A stretch of 64,000 nt of DNA, from assembly GCA_030431475.1 (NCBI GenBank), contig JAUIJD010000024.1, forward strand, positions 1-64,000, in the 5' to 3' direction. The notes beneath the pieces were generated by a model. The model ran no database searches. It was not told the origin of the DNA and worked only from the letters and a program-made list of their open reading frames with translations. Of the stretch, positions 1 through 8,095 are shown piece after piece; the first letter of the stretch is position 1; every line of letters starts with the position of its first letter. Made by a program: the position numbers and the translations under genes. This DNA is from Verrucomicrobiia bacterium (GTDB taxonomy: Bacteria; Verrucomicrobiota; Verrucomicrobiia; Verrucomicrobiales; Akkermansiaceae).

Positions 1-1
1 C

Positions 2-157
2 AAGCACTGGATCACCAACGCGGCGACCGAAGGTTTCAACAGCCGCATCCAGGCGATCAAGGCCGCAGCGAGGGGATTCAGGAACTTCGAGCATTACCGT
101 ATTCGCATCCTATTCTTCTGCGGCCGCATCACGCTGCGACCCGATCCCACCCACTAA
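2..157 (+). CDS. ISL3-family transposase, C-terminal end (partial)
   Basis: The window opens inside a reading frame whose last 51 residues run to a TAA at 155-157. The segment contains ITNAATEGFNSRIQAIK followed by AARGFRNFEHYRIRI. This is the conserved end of ISL3-type DDE transposases (TN..EG.NS.I...K..ARG.R....R.RI). The rest of the element lies outside the window, so its integrity cannot be judged. The next gene is on the opposite strand and its terminator lies between the two. The family assignment rests on pattern recognition of a short segment. Confidence 0.7.
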   Translation, partial: KHWITNAATEGFNSRIQAIKAAARGFRNFEHYRIRILFFCGRITLRPDPTH

Positions 158-173
158 AACCCCGGAAGAGCCA

Positions 174-206
174 AAAAAAGAAGCGGCCGTCCCGAAGGAC
201 GGCCGC
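174..206 (-). terminator. Intrinsic terminator of the porin gene
   Basis: A perfect 10-bp stem, 183-192 pairing with 197-206, closes a CGAA tetraloop. On the minus strand it is followed by a T run (the A run at 174-180 on the plus strand). It lies about 30 bp past the stop of the minus-strand porin gene, as expected for a rho-independent terminator. Confidence 0.85.
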
Positions 207-235
207 TCGTTGATTGAAGTGTCGGAGAAACCCGA

Positions 236-1027
236 TCAGAAGCCGACCGCGAGGGTCACGCCACCGACGAGGTATTCCTGACCACCGGTGCCGTAAAGGT
301 CGGTCACGAGACCGCCGTCACCATCGGTGTACTTGACGTAGGGGGTCAGGGTCACGCCTTCGCGGAATTCCCACGGAAGAGCGGCCGAGAGGTACCAACC
401 CTGGAAGCCGTCGGCGGTCGAACCGGGAGTCACACCCAGCTTGGACGAACCTTGGCCACCGTGACCGTCGGCGAAGGCGAAGCCCGCACCAAGGTCAAGC
501 GAGAGGCACTCGTTGAACTCGATGCTGTAGCCGATCGAGTTGTCCCAGTACCAACCGTTGAGCTCGTCGAAGTCATAGTACCAGGTCGAACCGAAGGACA
601 GGCCGAACGGAAGCTCGTAGCTGGCACCAAGGTAGATTTCCTGGGTGTTCGAGAAGCCGGCGGCCGTCGAGATGTCCGGGAAGTAGTAGTAGATGTAACC
701 AAGCTCGAGGGTCAGGTCACCAACGCTGTAGCTAGCGGCGGCGTAGAGGTCGAGCTCGTCAGCGTTCGCGCCGAACATGGTGCCACCGGCAGCATTGACG
801 CTGTCGAAGCTGGCGTACCAAGCACCGGCGCTGAGGCCGAAGGCTCCGAAGTCGGCGGCCACGTCAACACCACTCTCAATGAGGTCGTTGCCGAAGTCGA
901 CGAATCGGAATTCGTACATGTTGTGATAGCCGACGTGGACTTCACCTTCAATTTCCGCCGAAGCGTAGCCAGCCACGAGGGTGGAGGCAGCGGCCAGGGC
1001 GCCAACGGTTTTGCTGTAGTTGCGCAT
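236..1027 (-). CDS. Outer-membrane beta-barrel protein, TorF-type putative porin
   Basis: A 263-residue secreted protein. A signal peptide (residues 1-24, cleavage after YASA) precedes EIEGEVHVGYHNMYEFRFVDFG, which resembles the start of the TorF/gcw_chp family of putative porins (S.N..... YRGi..s...). The rest alternates aromatic and polar residues in repeated amphipathic strands (for example LELGYIYYYFPD and ASYELPFGLSFGSTWYYDFDE). It ends in a C-terminal Phe (TLAVGF), typical of barrel proteins inserted by BamA. It is divergent from the ammonium transporter and both genes carry sigma-54 promoters, so a role in uptake of a nitrogenous solute is inferred; the substrate is unknown. A good terminator follows. 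Confidence 0.8.
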   Translation of the reverse strand: MRNYSKTVGALAAASTLVAGYASAEIEGEVHVGYHNMYEFRFVDFGNDLIESGVDVAADFGAFGLSAGAWYASFDSVNAAGGTMFGANADELDLYAAASYSVGDLTLELGYIYYYFPDISTAAGFSNTQEIYLGASYELPFGLSFGSTWYYDFDELNGWYWDNSIGYSIEFNECLSLDLGAGFAFADGHGGQGSSKLGVTPGSTADGFQGWYLSAALPWEFREGVTLTPYVKYTDGDGGLVTDLYGTGGQEYLVGGVTLAVGF

Positions 1028-1104
1028 CGTATTTCGTTGTTCGGTTGCTGCGATTGACCCTCCGAGGACGGCTTGGCCGACTCCGGAAGAGACTTGGTTT
1101 CGTT

Positions 1105-1120
1105 AGCATCGACCGTGCCA
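1105..1120 (-). promoter_or_regulatory. Sigma-54 (-24/-12) promoter of the porin gene
   Basis: Read on the minus strand the site is TGGCACGGTCGATGCT. The GG (1119-1118) and GC (1107-1106) dinucleotides are separated by exactly 10 nt, as RpoN promoters require. There is one deviation from the TGGCACG-N4-TTGC consensus (A for T before TGC). Transcription would begin near 1095, leaving a leader of about 67 nt before the ATG at 1027. Confidence 0.7.
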
Positions 1121-1387
1121 TTTTAGTGGCCGGACACTGCCTAACCGCGGATTCATTAAGAAACCTTGATATTCGTGTCCAGTAAAAAAGCAGGAATGCT
1201 ATCGCTCGCGCGGCAGCCTGATAGTCGCCGGCCGGCCCACGTGCAAGGCATTTCACTGTCCCGATTTCAGACTTCTCTCCCGGCCTTCGCCGCGCCCCTC
1301 GATCCAAGGAGGGTGGAGAAACCGGTGGGATGACGGGGCGCTTGATCCGGCCCCGGGGACTCCATGTGTACGTGACGAAATTCACGG

Positions 1388-1404
1388 TTGGCACGCCGCT
1401 TGCT
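1388..1404 (+). promoter_or_regulatory. Sigma-54 (-24/-12) promoter of the ammonium transporter gene
   Basis: TTGGCACGCCGCTTGCT matches the RpoN consensus (T)TGGCACG-N4-TTGC(A/T) throughout, with GG at 1390-1391 and GC at 1402-1403, 10 nt apart. The expected start site near 1414 lies about 30 nt before the ATG at 1446. An inverted repeat (CGTGA-N6-TCACG, about 1370-1385) sits immediately upstream. The rest of the 418-bp divergent region (1028-1445) holds no gene I can support, and I could not pick out a convincing NtrC site. Confidence 0.85.
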
Positions 1405-1445
1405 TCTCCGCCGCCGAGTTCAACTCCAACAACCGCGAACTAACC

Positions 1446-2816
1446 ATGCGAATGCTAAAGAAACTGATGTTCCTCACCCCCCTCGCGCTCGTGGCACCCG
1501 CCATGGCGCAAGAGGATGAGTACCGACCCGACTACGACGCCCTGATCGAAAGCCAGGGTGATTACGCCTACGCCTTCGACTTCTTCACCACCTCCATGCT
1601 GTGGACGGTGATCGCGGCGGCCTTGGTCTTCATCATGCACCTTGGCTTCGCCACTCTCGAAGCCGGCCTCACCCAGAAAAAGAACACGGTCAACATCCTG
1701 TTCAAGAACTGCTTCATCATCGCGATCGGTGTCGTCACCTACGCGCTGGTCGGCTTCAACACCCACTACCCCGGCGACTTCAACGGCTGGTTCAGCCTCG
1801 GCGGGATGATTGGTGACCTCAACGCCGACGGCGGTGACACCTTCGGTTACGGCGGCCTCGGTCTCGCCATGACCGGCTACGGTGATTTCATCTTCCAGGC
1901 GATGTTCGCGGCCACCGCCGCCACGATTGTTTCGGGTGCGGTCGCCGAGCGCGTCAAGCTCCCGACCTTCATGATCTTCGCCACCATCCTCGTCGGATTC
2001 TGGTATCCGGTCGTCGGCTCCTGGCACTGGGGCGGTGGCTGGCTCGGCGGTCTCAACGGCGGCAACGGCTTCAAGGACTTCGCCGGCTCGGCCGTGGTTC
2101 ACGCCTTCGGTGGCTTCGCCGCCCTCGCCTGCGTGCTCGTTCTGGGTCCCCGCCGCGGCAAGTACACCGCGGAAGGCGTCAAGCCCATCCTCCCGCACAA
2201 CCTCCCGCTCGCGGCGATCGGTGTGTTCCTCCTGTTCTTCGGCTGGTTCGGCTTCAACGGCGGTTCCGTCCTCTCGGCCGCTCCGGGTCCGCTCGGCCTG
2301 GTCTTCACGACCACCACGCTGGCGGCCTGCACCGGTGCCCTCGGCGCCATGGCCACTTCCTGGGTCACCCTCAAGAAGCCTGACCTGTCGATGACCCTCA
2401 ACGGCTTCCTCGCCGGTCTCGTCGGGATCACCGCCAACGCCGACATCGTGTCCGCCACCGGCGCCCTCGTCATCGGCCTGATCGCCGGCATCATCGTGGT
2501 GCTTTCGGTCCTGTTCTTCGACAAGATCAAGATCGACGACCCGGTCGGCGCGATCTCCGTCCACGGCATCTGCGGCATCTGGGGCATCCTGGCTGCGGCG
2601 CTCTTCGAGGTCGTTCCGGAAGGTGCCGAGAAGCAGTTCTCGATCGGGGGCCAGCTGCTCGGCGTGGTCGCCGTCGGCGCCGCCGCCTTCATCTTCTCCT
2701 TCGTGGTGTTCTTCATCCTGAAGCTCATCATGGGAGTCCGCGTGAGCGAAGAAGAGGAGCACGAAGGTCTCGACGTGGCCGAGCACGGTGTCCCGGCCTA
2801 CACCGACCACCAGTAA
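1446..2816 (+). CDS. amt: Ammonium transporter, Amt family
   Basis: A 456-residue inner-membrane channel for ammonium. A cleavable-looking signal sequence (residues 1-21, ending VAPAMA) is followed by about eleven hydrophobic helices. Family landmarks are FATLEAGLTQKKN, the region AATIVSGAVAERVK, WHWGGGWL, and FFGWFGFNGGS. The twin pore histidines appear as His219 (SAVVHAFGG) and His373 (ISVHGICGIWG). The C-terminal tail is acidic. No glnB/glnK gene is next to it here, although amt is often paired with one. A near-perfect sigma-54 promoter indicates nitrogen-limitation control, shared with the divergent porin, and a strong terminator follows. Confidence 0.95.
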   Translation: MRMLKKLMFLTPLALVAPAMAQEDEYRPDYDALIESQGDYAYAFDFFTTSMLWTVIAAALVFIMHLGFATLEAGLTQKKNTVNILFKNCFIIAIGVVTYALVGFNTHYPGDFNGWFSLGGMIGDLNADGGDTFGYGGLGLAMTGYGDFIFQAMFAATAATIVSGAVAERVKLPTFMIFATILVGFWYPVVGSWHWGGGWLGGLNGGNGFKDFAGSAVVHAFGGFAALACVLVLGPRRGKYTAEGVKPILPHNLPLAAIGVFLLFFGWFGFNGGSVLSAAPGPLGLVFTTTTLAACTGALGAMATSWVTLKKPDLSMTLNGFLAGLVGITANADIVSATGALVIGLIAGIIVVLSVLFFDKIKIDDPVGAISVHGICGIWGILAAALFEVVPEGAEKQFSIGGQLLGVVAVGAAAFIFSFVVFFILKLIMGVRVSEEEEHEGLDVAEHGVPAYTDHQ

Positions 2817-2840
2817 GATTCCTCGAATCCCACTCTCACA

Positions 2841-2875
2841 GCAGGCGGCCCGCACGGGCCGCCTGCTTCTTTTTT
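2841..2875 (+). terminator. Intrinsic terminator after amt
   Basis: An 11-bp GC-rich stem (2841-2851 with 2856-2866) with a GCAC loop is followed by TTCTTTTTT. It lies 25 bp after the amt stop codon, on the same strand. Confidence 0.9.
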
Positions 2876-2909
2876 GCGATGGCACCGCGGGCCCGCCTCG
2901 CCTAAGCGG

Positions 2910-3392
2910 ATGTCCGTGACGCGTCGCCGCAAGATTCTCCTCGGCCTCCTCATCCCCACCCTCCTGCTGGCGGTCTGGCAGTGGTTTTTCCGTCCGTATG
3001 CCTGGCGACCCGACCCGGACGCCGCCTGCCGCATCGAATTCGCCCAGCTGCGGCGCGACCGGGATTACCACTGGCTCGATCTCCGGCTCGAGGTCACCGA
3101 GCCGGGGCGCTTCCGCATCGACGAGAACCTCGCCCTGCTCACCGCCTCCGCCCGGGAGATCAAGCCCGCCGGCCTCACCTTGGAAGGCGCGGGGTCAGCC
3201 GATCTCGACCCGGGTGCCCCCGCCCTGGCCGCCACCGAGGCGCTGGCCCTCCGATTCTGGATGGAGCCGGGCGATTTCGACGGTCCTCTCCAGCTCCGGA
3301 TCAACGGCGCTTCGCTCCACGTCCGCAGGGGATCCGAAGCACCTTCCCTCGAGGATGGCGAAACCGAAATCCACCGCACCTGCCGCTGGTGA
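2910..3392 (+). CDS. Hypothetical membrane-anchored protein
   Basis: A 160-residue protein of unknown function. It has a basic N-terminus (MSVTRRRK), one hydrophobic segment (about residues 9-26, LLGLLIPTLLLAVWQWFF) and a soluble, probably periplasmic, beta-rich remainder. The start at 2910 is preferred over an in-frame codon at 2874, which would fall inside the amt terminator's T tract. The stop TGA overlaps the ATG of coaX by one base, so the two are translationally coupled. I recognise no domain. Confidence 0.6.
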   Translation: MSVTRRRKILLGLLIPTLLLAVWQWFFRPYAWRPDPDAACRIEFAQLRRDRDYHWLDLRLEVTEPGRFRIDENLALLTASAREIKPAGLTLEGAGSADLDPGAPALAATEALALRFWMEPGDFDGPLQLRINGASLHVRRGSEAPSLEDGETEIHRTCRW

Positions 3393-4129
3393 TGAACCTG
3401 CTGCTCATCGATAACTCGAACACCCGCACGAAGTTCGCCCTCAGCCGGAGGGCCGGCGACATCAGCTCGGAGTTCTGGCTGCCGACGGCCGACCTTTCGA
3501 CCGGGCGGCTCGAGGAGGCGCTGGCGGGATTCGATTTCGACGCGAGTGCGATCTGCTCGGTCGTGCCGGCGAAACAGGAGGTGCTGGACGCCTGCCTCGC
3601 CCCCCGTGGACCCGTCCATCACCTTTCCTGCCACAGTCCGCTCGGCATCGAAATCGACTACCCTCGGCCCGAAAGCATCGGCGCCGACCGGCTGGCCAAT
3701 GCGGTCGGGGTCGTCGCCCGCCACGGCCATCCCGCCATCGTGATCGACTTCGGCACGGCGGTGACCTTTGACGTGATCTCACCCGAGCCGGCCTACGCCG
3801 GGGGCGTCATCGCGCCCGGACTCGGGGCGATGGGCGAATATCTCGGGCGCCGGACGGCGCTGCTGCCGCAGGTCGAGCTCGCCGAACCCGACAGCGCGAT
3901 CGGAAAATCCACCGCCGACGCCATGCGCGCCGGTGCCGTGATCGGCTACCGGGGCCTCGTCCGAGAGATCATCTCCGCCATCCGCGCCGAGCTCCCGAAA
4001 CCCGCCACCGCGGTCGCCACGGGCGGCGACGCCGCGCTGATCGCCGCCGGCGTGGCGGAGATCGACGCCGTCGACCCGGATCTCACGCTGGCAGGCATCG
4101 ACCTTGTCGCACGCCGTGTGTTCGGTTGA
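3392..4129 (+). CDS. coaX: Type III pantothenate kinase
   Basis: A 245-residue protein that phosphorylates pantothenate, the first step of coenzyme A synthesis. Family motifs appear in order: the N-terminal phosphate-binding strand LLIDNSNTRTKFAL, the substrate region ESIGADRLANAVG, and IVIDFGTAVTFDVI followed by YAGGVIAPGLG. The length fits the family (about 240-260). The ATG overlaps the upstream stop as TGATG; longer in-frame starts upstream would overrun the preceding gene and give arginine-rich sequence. A ROK-family gene follows 22 bp later on the same strand. Confidence 0.93.
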   Translation: MNLLLIDNSNTRTKFALSRRAGDISSEFWLPTADLSTGRLEEALAGFDFDASAICSVVPAKQEVLDACLAPRGPVHHLSCHSPLGIEIDYPRPESIGADRLANAVGVVARHGHPAIVIDFGTAVTFDVISPEPAYAGGVIAPGLGAMGEYLGRRTALLPQVELAEPDSAIGKSTADAMRAGAVIGYRGLVREIISAIRAELPKPATAVATGGDAALIAAGVAEIDAVDPDLTLAGIDLVARRVFG

Positions 4130-4151
4130 AATCCCGCATTCACCCCCACCC

Positions 4152-5105
4152 ATGAGCAATACAGAAATCGCCCTCGGCATCGACTTCGGCGGCACATCGG
4201 TGAAGTCGGGTGTCGTTTTCCGCGGCCAGGTGATCGACAGCGCGCCGCCCATCGCCACCCAGGATTTCGACGGACCCGAACCCCTGATCGAGGCGCTGCT
4301 CCAGACGATCGCGACGCTTCGTGACCGCCATCAGGCCATCGCCGCGATCGGCATCGGCATGCCCGGCTTCATCGATTTCGACAAGGGGCTCGTCCATGCC
4401 CTCACCAACGTTCCCGGCTGGGAGTCCTTCCCCCTGCGCGACCGCCTGGAGGAGCGGCTCGACGTCTCGGTCACGGTGGAGAACGACGCCAACTGCATGA
4501 CTTACGCCGAATGGCGACGGGGTGCCGGACGCGGTCTCGACAACCTGATCGCGATCACCCTCGGGACCGGTGTCGGCGGCGGCGTCGTCGCCAACGGCCG
4601 CATGGTCCGCGGCAGCCGATTCGGCGCCGGCGAGGTCGGGCAGATGTCCATCGACTGGGAGGGAAAGCGGGGCCACTACGGGAATGCCGGCGCGCTGGAG
4701 GAATACATCGGCAACCAGGAGATCGCCGTTCGTGCCCGCGAGCTCTACGCCGAAGCCGGCGTCGAGAAGGCGCTCAGCGACGTCACGCCGCAGCAGCTTT
4801 CCAAGCTCGCCCACGCCGGCGACGAAACCGCGCTGAAGCTTTGGGACGAAATCGCACGCCAGCTCTCGAGCGCGTTGATGAGCTGCTGCTGGCTGCTCAA
4901 TCCCCACGCGATCATCATCGGTGGCGGCGTCGCCCGTGCCGGCGACGTGCTGTTCTCCCCGCTCACGCAGCACCTCTACGAGCAGCTCTCCGACCCGTTC
5001 CGCGAGAACCTCATGGTCCTCCCCGCCCGGTTCGGCAACGAGGCCGGCATGGTGGGGGCCGCCGCGCTCGCGCTCGAGGAAGCCGGCTACGCCGTGGATC
5101 CCTGA
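4152..5105 (+). CDS. ROK-family sugar kinase (glucokinase-like)
   Basis: A 317-residue ROK protein. The N-terminal ATP-binding loop is GIDFGGTSVKSGVV, and the catalytic Asp is probably in TVENDANCMTYAEW. GTGVGGGVVANG and the ROK signature region GAGEVGQMSID follow. The usual zinc-binding CxCGxxGCxE is degenerate: GKRGHYGNAGALEEYIG has no cysteines although the following Glu is kept. It may be an N-acyl-sugar kinase or glucokinase; the substrate cannot be read from sequence. The start at 4152 is chosen because an in-frame ATG at 4104 would overlap coaX. Confidence 0.85.
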   Translation: MSNTEIALGIDFGGTSVKSGVVFRGQVIDSAPPIATQDFDGPEPLIEALLQTIATLRDRHQAIAAIGIGMPGFIDFDKGLVHALTNVPGWESFPLRDRLEERLDVSVTVENDANCMTYAEWRRGAGRGLDNLIAITLGTGVGGGVVANGRMVRGSRFGAGEVGQMSIDWEGKRGHYGNAGALEEYIGNQEIAVRARELYAEAGVEKALSDVTPQQLSKLAHAGDETALKLWDEIARQLSSALMSCCWLLNPHAIIIGGGVARAGDVLFSPLTQHLYEQLSDPFRENLMVLPARFGNEAGMVGAAALALEEAGYAVDP

Positions 5106-5177
5106 CCCGCCGCAACGATTCGAGACTGCGGCCGCTTTGCGGTTTCCAAGCTCGCCGGCGCACGCTAACTCCCGCGC

Positions 5178-6326
5178 GTGCGCTACGATTTCCACACTCC
5201 GATCGACCGCCGCGGAACCGGCTGCATCAAGTTCGACCGCCGTCCCGAACTCGATCCGTTCTGGGTCGCCGACATGGACTTCGCCTCCTGTCCGGAAATC
5301 CTCGAAGCGCTTCACCGCCGGGTCGATCACGGCGTCTTCGGCTACGCCCAGGCCCATGAAGGGCTCGAGGAAGCGATCGACTCCTACCTTTCCTCGCGCC
5401 ACGGCGTCCGGACCGACCGCGACCACCGCCTCCATCTCGGCGGACTCGTCCCGGCACTTTCGCTCGCCGCGCGCGCCTTCTGCCAGCCCGGCGAGGCGGT
5501 GATGACCTGCACGCCGGTCTATCCACCCTTCCTCGGCGTCCATCGCGATGCCGGCGCGCGCCTGATCACCGTCGACCACACCCTTGTCGACGGTCGCTAC
5601 ACCTTCGACTGGCAGGCGATGGCCGACGCCGTCACCGAGGACACCCGCGTCTTCCTCCTCTGCAACCCGCAGAATCCCCTCGGCCGCGTGTTCAACGCCG
5701 GGGAGGTCGAGCAGCTCGCCCGGTTCTGCGCCGAGCGCGACATCGTGCTCGTCTCCGACGAAATCCACTGCGACCTCATCCTCGACGAAGCCGCCACCCC
5801 GCACTTCTCCGCGTTGCGCCTCCCCGAAGACCTCCGGAAACACTGCATCACCCTGCTTTCCCCCAGCAAGACCTGGAACATCGCCGGCCTTGGCTACGCC
5901 TTCGCGATCGCCGAGGACGACTCCATCCGGCGCCGCTTCGCCGCCACCCGCGGTCACACGCTCACCGAGATCAACGCGCTCTCCTACTACGCCGCCGAAG
6001 CCGCCTACCGCCACGGCGAGCCGTGGCGACGGGAACTGCTCGCGTATCTGCGGGCCAACCGGGAAGCCTTCGACACCTTCTTCCGCGAGCGGCTGCCGGA
6101 AATGGCTCCCGTCCCGGCCGAAGCCACCTATCTCGCCTGGGTCGAAGCCCGTTCGCTCGACGAGAAGAACCCGGCGGACTTCCTCGAAAAGGAAGCCGGG
6201 TTGTTCCTCTCGGACGGCAATTTCTTCGGCTGGCCCGGCTACTACCGTTTCAATCTCGCCTGCCCCCGCCCCCGCCTGCTCGAAGGGCTCGAGAAGATCG
6301 CCCGGGCTGCCTCCAAGGGCGCATAG
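5178..6326 (+). CDS. PLP-dependent aminotransferase/cystathionine beta-lyase, MalY/PatB type
   Basis: A 382-residue fold-type I PLP enzyme. The opening YDFHTPIDRRGTGCIKFD and FWVADMDFASCPEI are hallmarks of the MalY/PatB group, which cleaves cystathionine or similar C-S substrates. Later landmarks are FGYAQAHEG, CNPQNPLGRVF, the Asp of SDEIHCDLIL, and the PLP lysine in LLSPSKTWNIAGLG. The C-terminal FNLACPRPRLLEGL carries the carboxylate-binding Arg region. The start is a GTG at 5178. Neighbours on the same strand are separated by 60-70 bp. Whether it acts as a beta-lyase or an aminotransferase is not decidable from sequence. Confidence 0.9.
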   Translation: MRYDFHTPIDRRGTGCIKFDRRPELDPFWVADMDFASCPEILEALHRRVDHGVFGYAQAHEGLEEAIDSYLSSRHGVRTDRDHRLHLGGLVPALSLAARAFCQPGEAVMTCTPVYPPFLGVHRDAGARLITVDHTLVDGRYTFDWQAMADAVTEDTRVFLLCNPQNPLGRVFNAGEVEQLARFCAERDIVLVSDEIHCDLILDEAATPHFSALRLPEDLRKHCITLLSPSKTWNIAGLGYAFAIAEDDSIRRRFAATRGHTLTEINALSYYAAEAAYRHGEPWRRELLAYLRANREAFDTFFRERLPEMAPVPAEATYLAWVEARSLDEKNPADFLEKEAGLFLSDGNFFGWPGYYRFNLACPRPRLLEGLEKIARAASKGA

Positions 6327-6383
6327 CCGCCTTCGCCGGCGAAGGCAACTTGGCGCTTTTCCCACGGCGCGCCCGCGTCCAGA

Positions 6384-7070
6384 ATGCGCGCCATGCGACG
6401 CCTCCTCCTGACGCTCCTGCTTTTCGCACTCGCGCCACTGGCCCAGGCCGATCACGTGATCCTCACCGGTGGCCCCGCGCTCCGGAAGTGGGAGAACCTG
6501 CGCGTCTCCGAGGACCGCCACGACCGCTGGTGGGCGAACTTCATCCGGGCCTCGACGCTGCGCATGGTCGAACTCCGCAAGGCCTACGGCCAGAACGCCC
6601 GCATCGTCTGGATCGTCCACCGCGACGGCTACCGCACCCGCTCCGCCGAGGACGGCAAACCCTACACCACCTGGATCGCCGACCTCGCCCGCAAACGCAA
6701 CGTCACCCTCAAGTGGTTCGACTCCAAGGGCGGGCTCATCTCCTCGCTCAACGGCCTTCCCCGCGGCTCGGTCGAGACCTTCGACTTCTTCGGCCACAGC
6801 AACAAATACGCGTTCATGTTCGACTACGGCAACGACATCATGGCGGCGTCCACCCTCTGGCTCCATCAGGATGAACTCGGGCGGATCAAGAGCTCCATCT
6901 TTGCCAGGAACGCCTACTGCAAGAGCTGGGGCTGCCACACCGCCGAGAGCATGAGCAAGGTCTGGAAGCGCAAGCTCGGCGTGCCGCTCGAAGGCGCCCA
7001 CGGTCCGACCGACTATTCCTGGGTCGGCCGCGGGAAGCTGCCCATCGTCAAGGGCCGCTGGGGCACCTGA
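6384..7070 (+). CDS. Secreted protein of unknown function with a possible His/Cys dyad
   Basis: A 228-residue protein with a signal peptide (MRAMRRLLLTLLLFALAPLAQA, cleavage near residue 22). The start could also be the ATG at 6393. The body has two suggestive spots. FDFFGHSNKYAFMFDYG places His138 after a hydrophobic strand. NAYCKSWGCHTAES places Cys184 after another. This strand-His ... strand-Cys spacing resembles clan CD cysteine peptidases (caspase/gingipain-like), but that is only an inference. It lies 14 bp before bioB on the same strand, with no evident functional link to biotin. Confidence 0.6.
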   Translation: MRAMRRLLLTLLLFALAPLAQADHVILTGGPALRKWENLRVSEDRHDRWWANFIRASTLRMVELRKAYGQNARIVWIVHRDGYRTRSAEDGKPYTTWIADLARKRNVTLKWFDSKGGLISSLNGLPRGSVETFDFFGHSNKYAFMFDYGNDIMAASTLWLHQDELGRIKSSIFARNAYCKSWGCHTAESMSKVWKRKLGVPLEGAHGPTDYSWVGRGKLPIVKGRWGT

Positions 7071-7084
7071 ATCCATTTTCCACC

Positions 7085-8074
7085 ATGAAATTCGACGAAC
7101 TCAAAAGCCTGTTCGAGCTCCCATTCTTCGAGCTCCTCAAGCGCGCCCGCGAGGTGCACGAAGCCCACTGGCCGCAGGCCGAGGTCCAGCTCTGCACCCT
7201 GCTCTCGATCAAGACCGGCGGCTGCTCCGAGGACTGCTCCTACTGCTCGCAGTCGGCTCGCTACAACTCCGGCGTCGAGGTCGAGCGGCTGATGGAGAAG
7301 GAAGCCGTCATGCAGGCCGCCCGCACCGCGCGTGAAAACGGTTCGACCCGGTTCTGCATGGGCGCCGCCTGGCGCGGCGTGCGCGGTGGCACCCAGCGCT
7401 TCGAGCAGGTCGTCGAGATCATCGAGGACGTCTCCTCGCTCGGCATGGAGGTCTGCGTCACCCTCGGCGAACTCGGCCCCGATGAGGCCAAGCGGCTCAA
7501 GGAAGCCGGCGTCACGGCCTACAACCACAACGTCGACACCTCCCCCGAGCACTACCCGAACATCGTCACCACCCACACCTACGAGGACCGGCTGCGGACG
7601 ATCCGTCACGCGCAGGACGCCGGCATGTCGGTCTGCTGCGGCGGCATTCTCGGTCTCGGCGAGACGAACGACGACCGCCTGAAAATGCTGGAGGTCATTT
7701 CCGAGTTCAACCCGCAGCCCGAGAGCGTCCCGATCAACTCGCTCATGCCCATGCCCGGCACCCCGCTGGAGGGCTCCGATCCGGTCGACGTCTTCGACGT
7801 GATCCGCATGATCGCCGTTGCCCGCATCGCGGTGCCGAAGGCCAAGGTCCGCCTCTCGGCCGGTCGCGACCGGATGTCCGACGAGACCCAGGCCCTCTGC
7901 TTCTTCGCGGGTGCCAACTCGATCTTCTACGGCGAAAAGCTCCTCACCGCCGGAAATCCCATCGTCGAACACGACCGGGCGCTTCTCAAGAGGCTCGACC
8001 TCGACACCCTCGCCCCCAACCGCGACCTCGAGGCTCCCGCCGCGGACGAAGAGCGCCCGCTCTGCCCGGCGTAG
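7085..8074 (+). CDS. bioB: Biotin synthase
   Basis: A 329-residue radical-SAM enzyme that inserts sulfur into dethiobiotin. The radical-SAM cluster ligands are Cys47, Cys51 and Cys54 (GGCSEDCSYCSQSARY), exactly the BioB motif. Other family landmarks are FCMGAAWRG, the strand VCVTLGEL, YNHNVDTSPEHYPNI (auxiliary cluster and substrate region), CCGGILGLGET, INSLMPMPGTPLE, and the late RLSAGRD and FAGANSIFYGEKLLT. Length is typical. The only other biotin gene here is bioF at 35.9 kb, so the pathway is split. An ABC transporter gene follows 21 bp later. Confidence 0.97.
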   Translation: MKFDELKSLFELPFFELLKRAREVHEAHWPQAEVQLCTLLSIKTGGCSEDCSYCSQSARYNSGVEVERLMEKEAVMQAARTARENGSTRFCMGAAWRGVRGGTQRFEQVVEIIEDVSSLGMEVCVTLGELGPDEAKRLKEAGVTAYNHNVDTSPEHYPNIVTTHTYEDRLRTIRHAQDAGMSVCCGGILGLGETNDDRLKMLEVISEFNPQPESVPINSLMPMPGTPLEGSDPVDVFDVIRMIAVARIAVPKAKVRLSAGRDRMSDETQALCFFAGANSIFYGEKLLTAGNPIVEHDRALLKRLDLDTLAPNRDLEAPAADEERPLCPA

Positions 8075-8095
8075 CCGACGTCCGCCGCAGGAGCC

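Noticed and set aside
1120-1387. NtrC enhancer sites between the two sigma-54 promoters
   Set aside because: I found no convincing GCAC-N-GTGC type palindrome; only a CGTGA-N6-TCACG repeat close to the amt promoter.
948-1394. 148-codon minus-strand frame in the amt/porin gap
   Set aside because: It covers both sigma-54 promoters and overlaps the porin start, is Arg/Pro rich, and has no ribosome site or motif.
4140-7076. A 978-codon minus-strand open frame
   Set aside because: It is antisense to several well-supported plus-strand genes (ROK kinase, aminotransferase, secreted protein). High GC keeps the shadow frame open; composition is Gly/Ala/Val/Glu-rich with no motifs.
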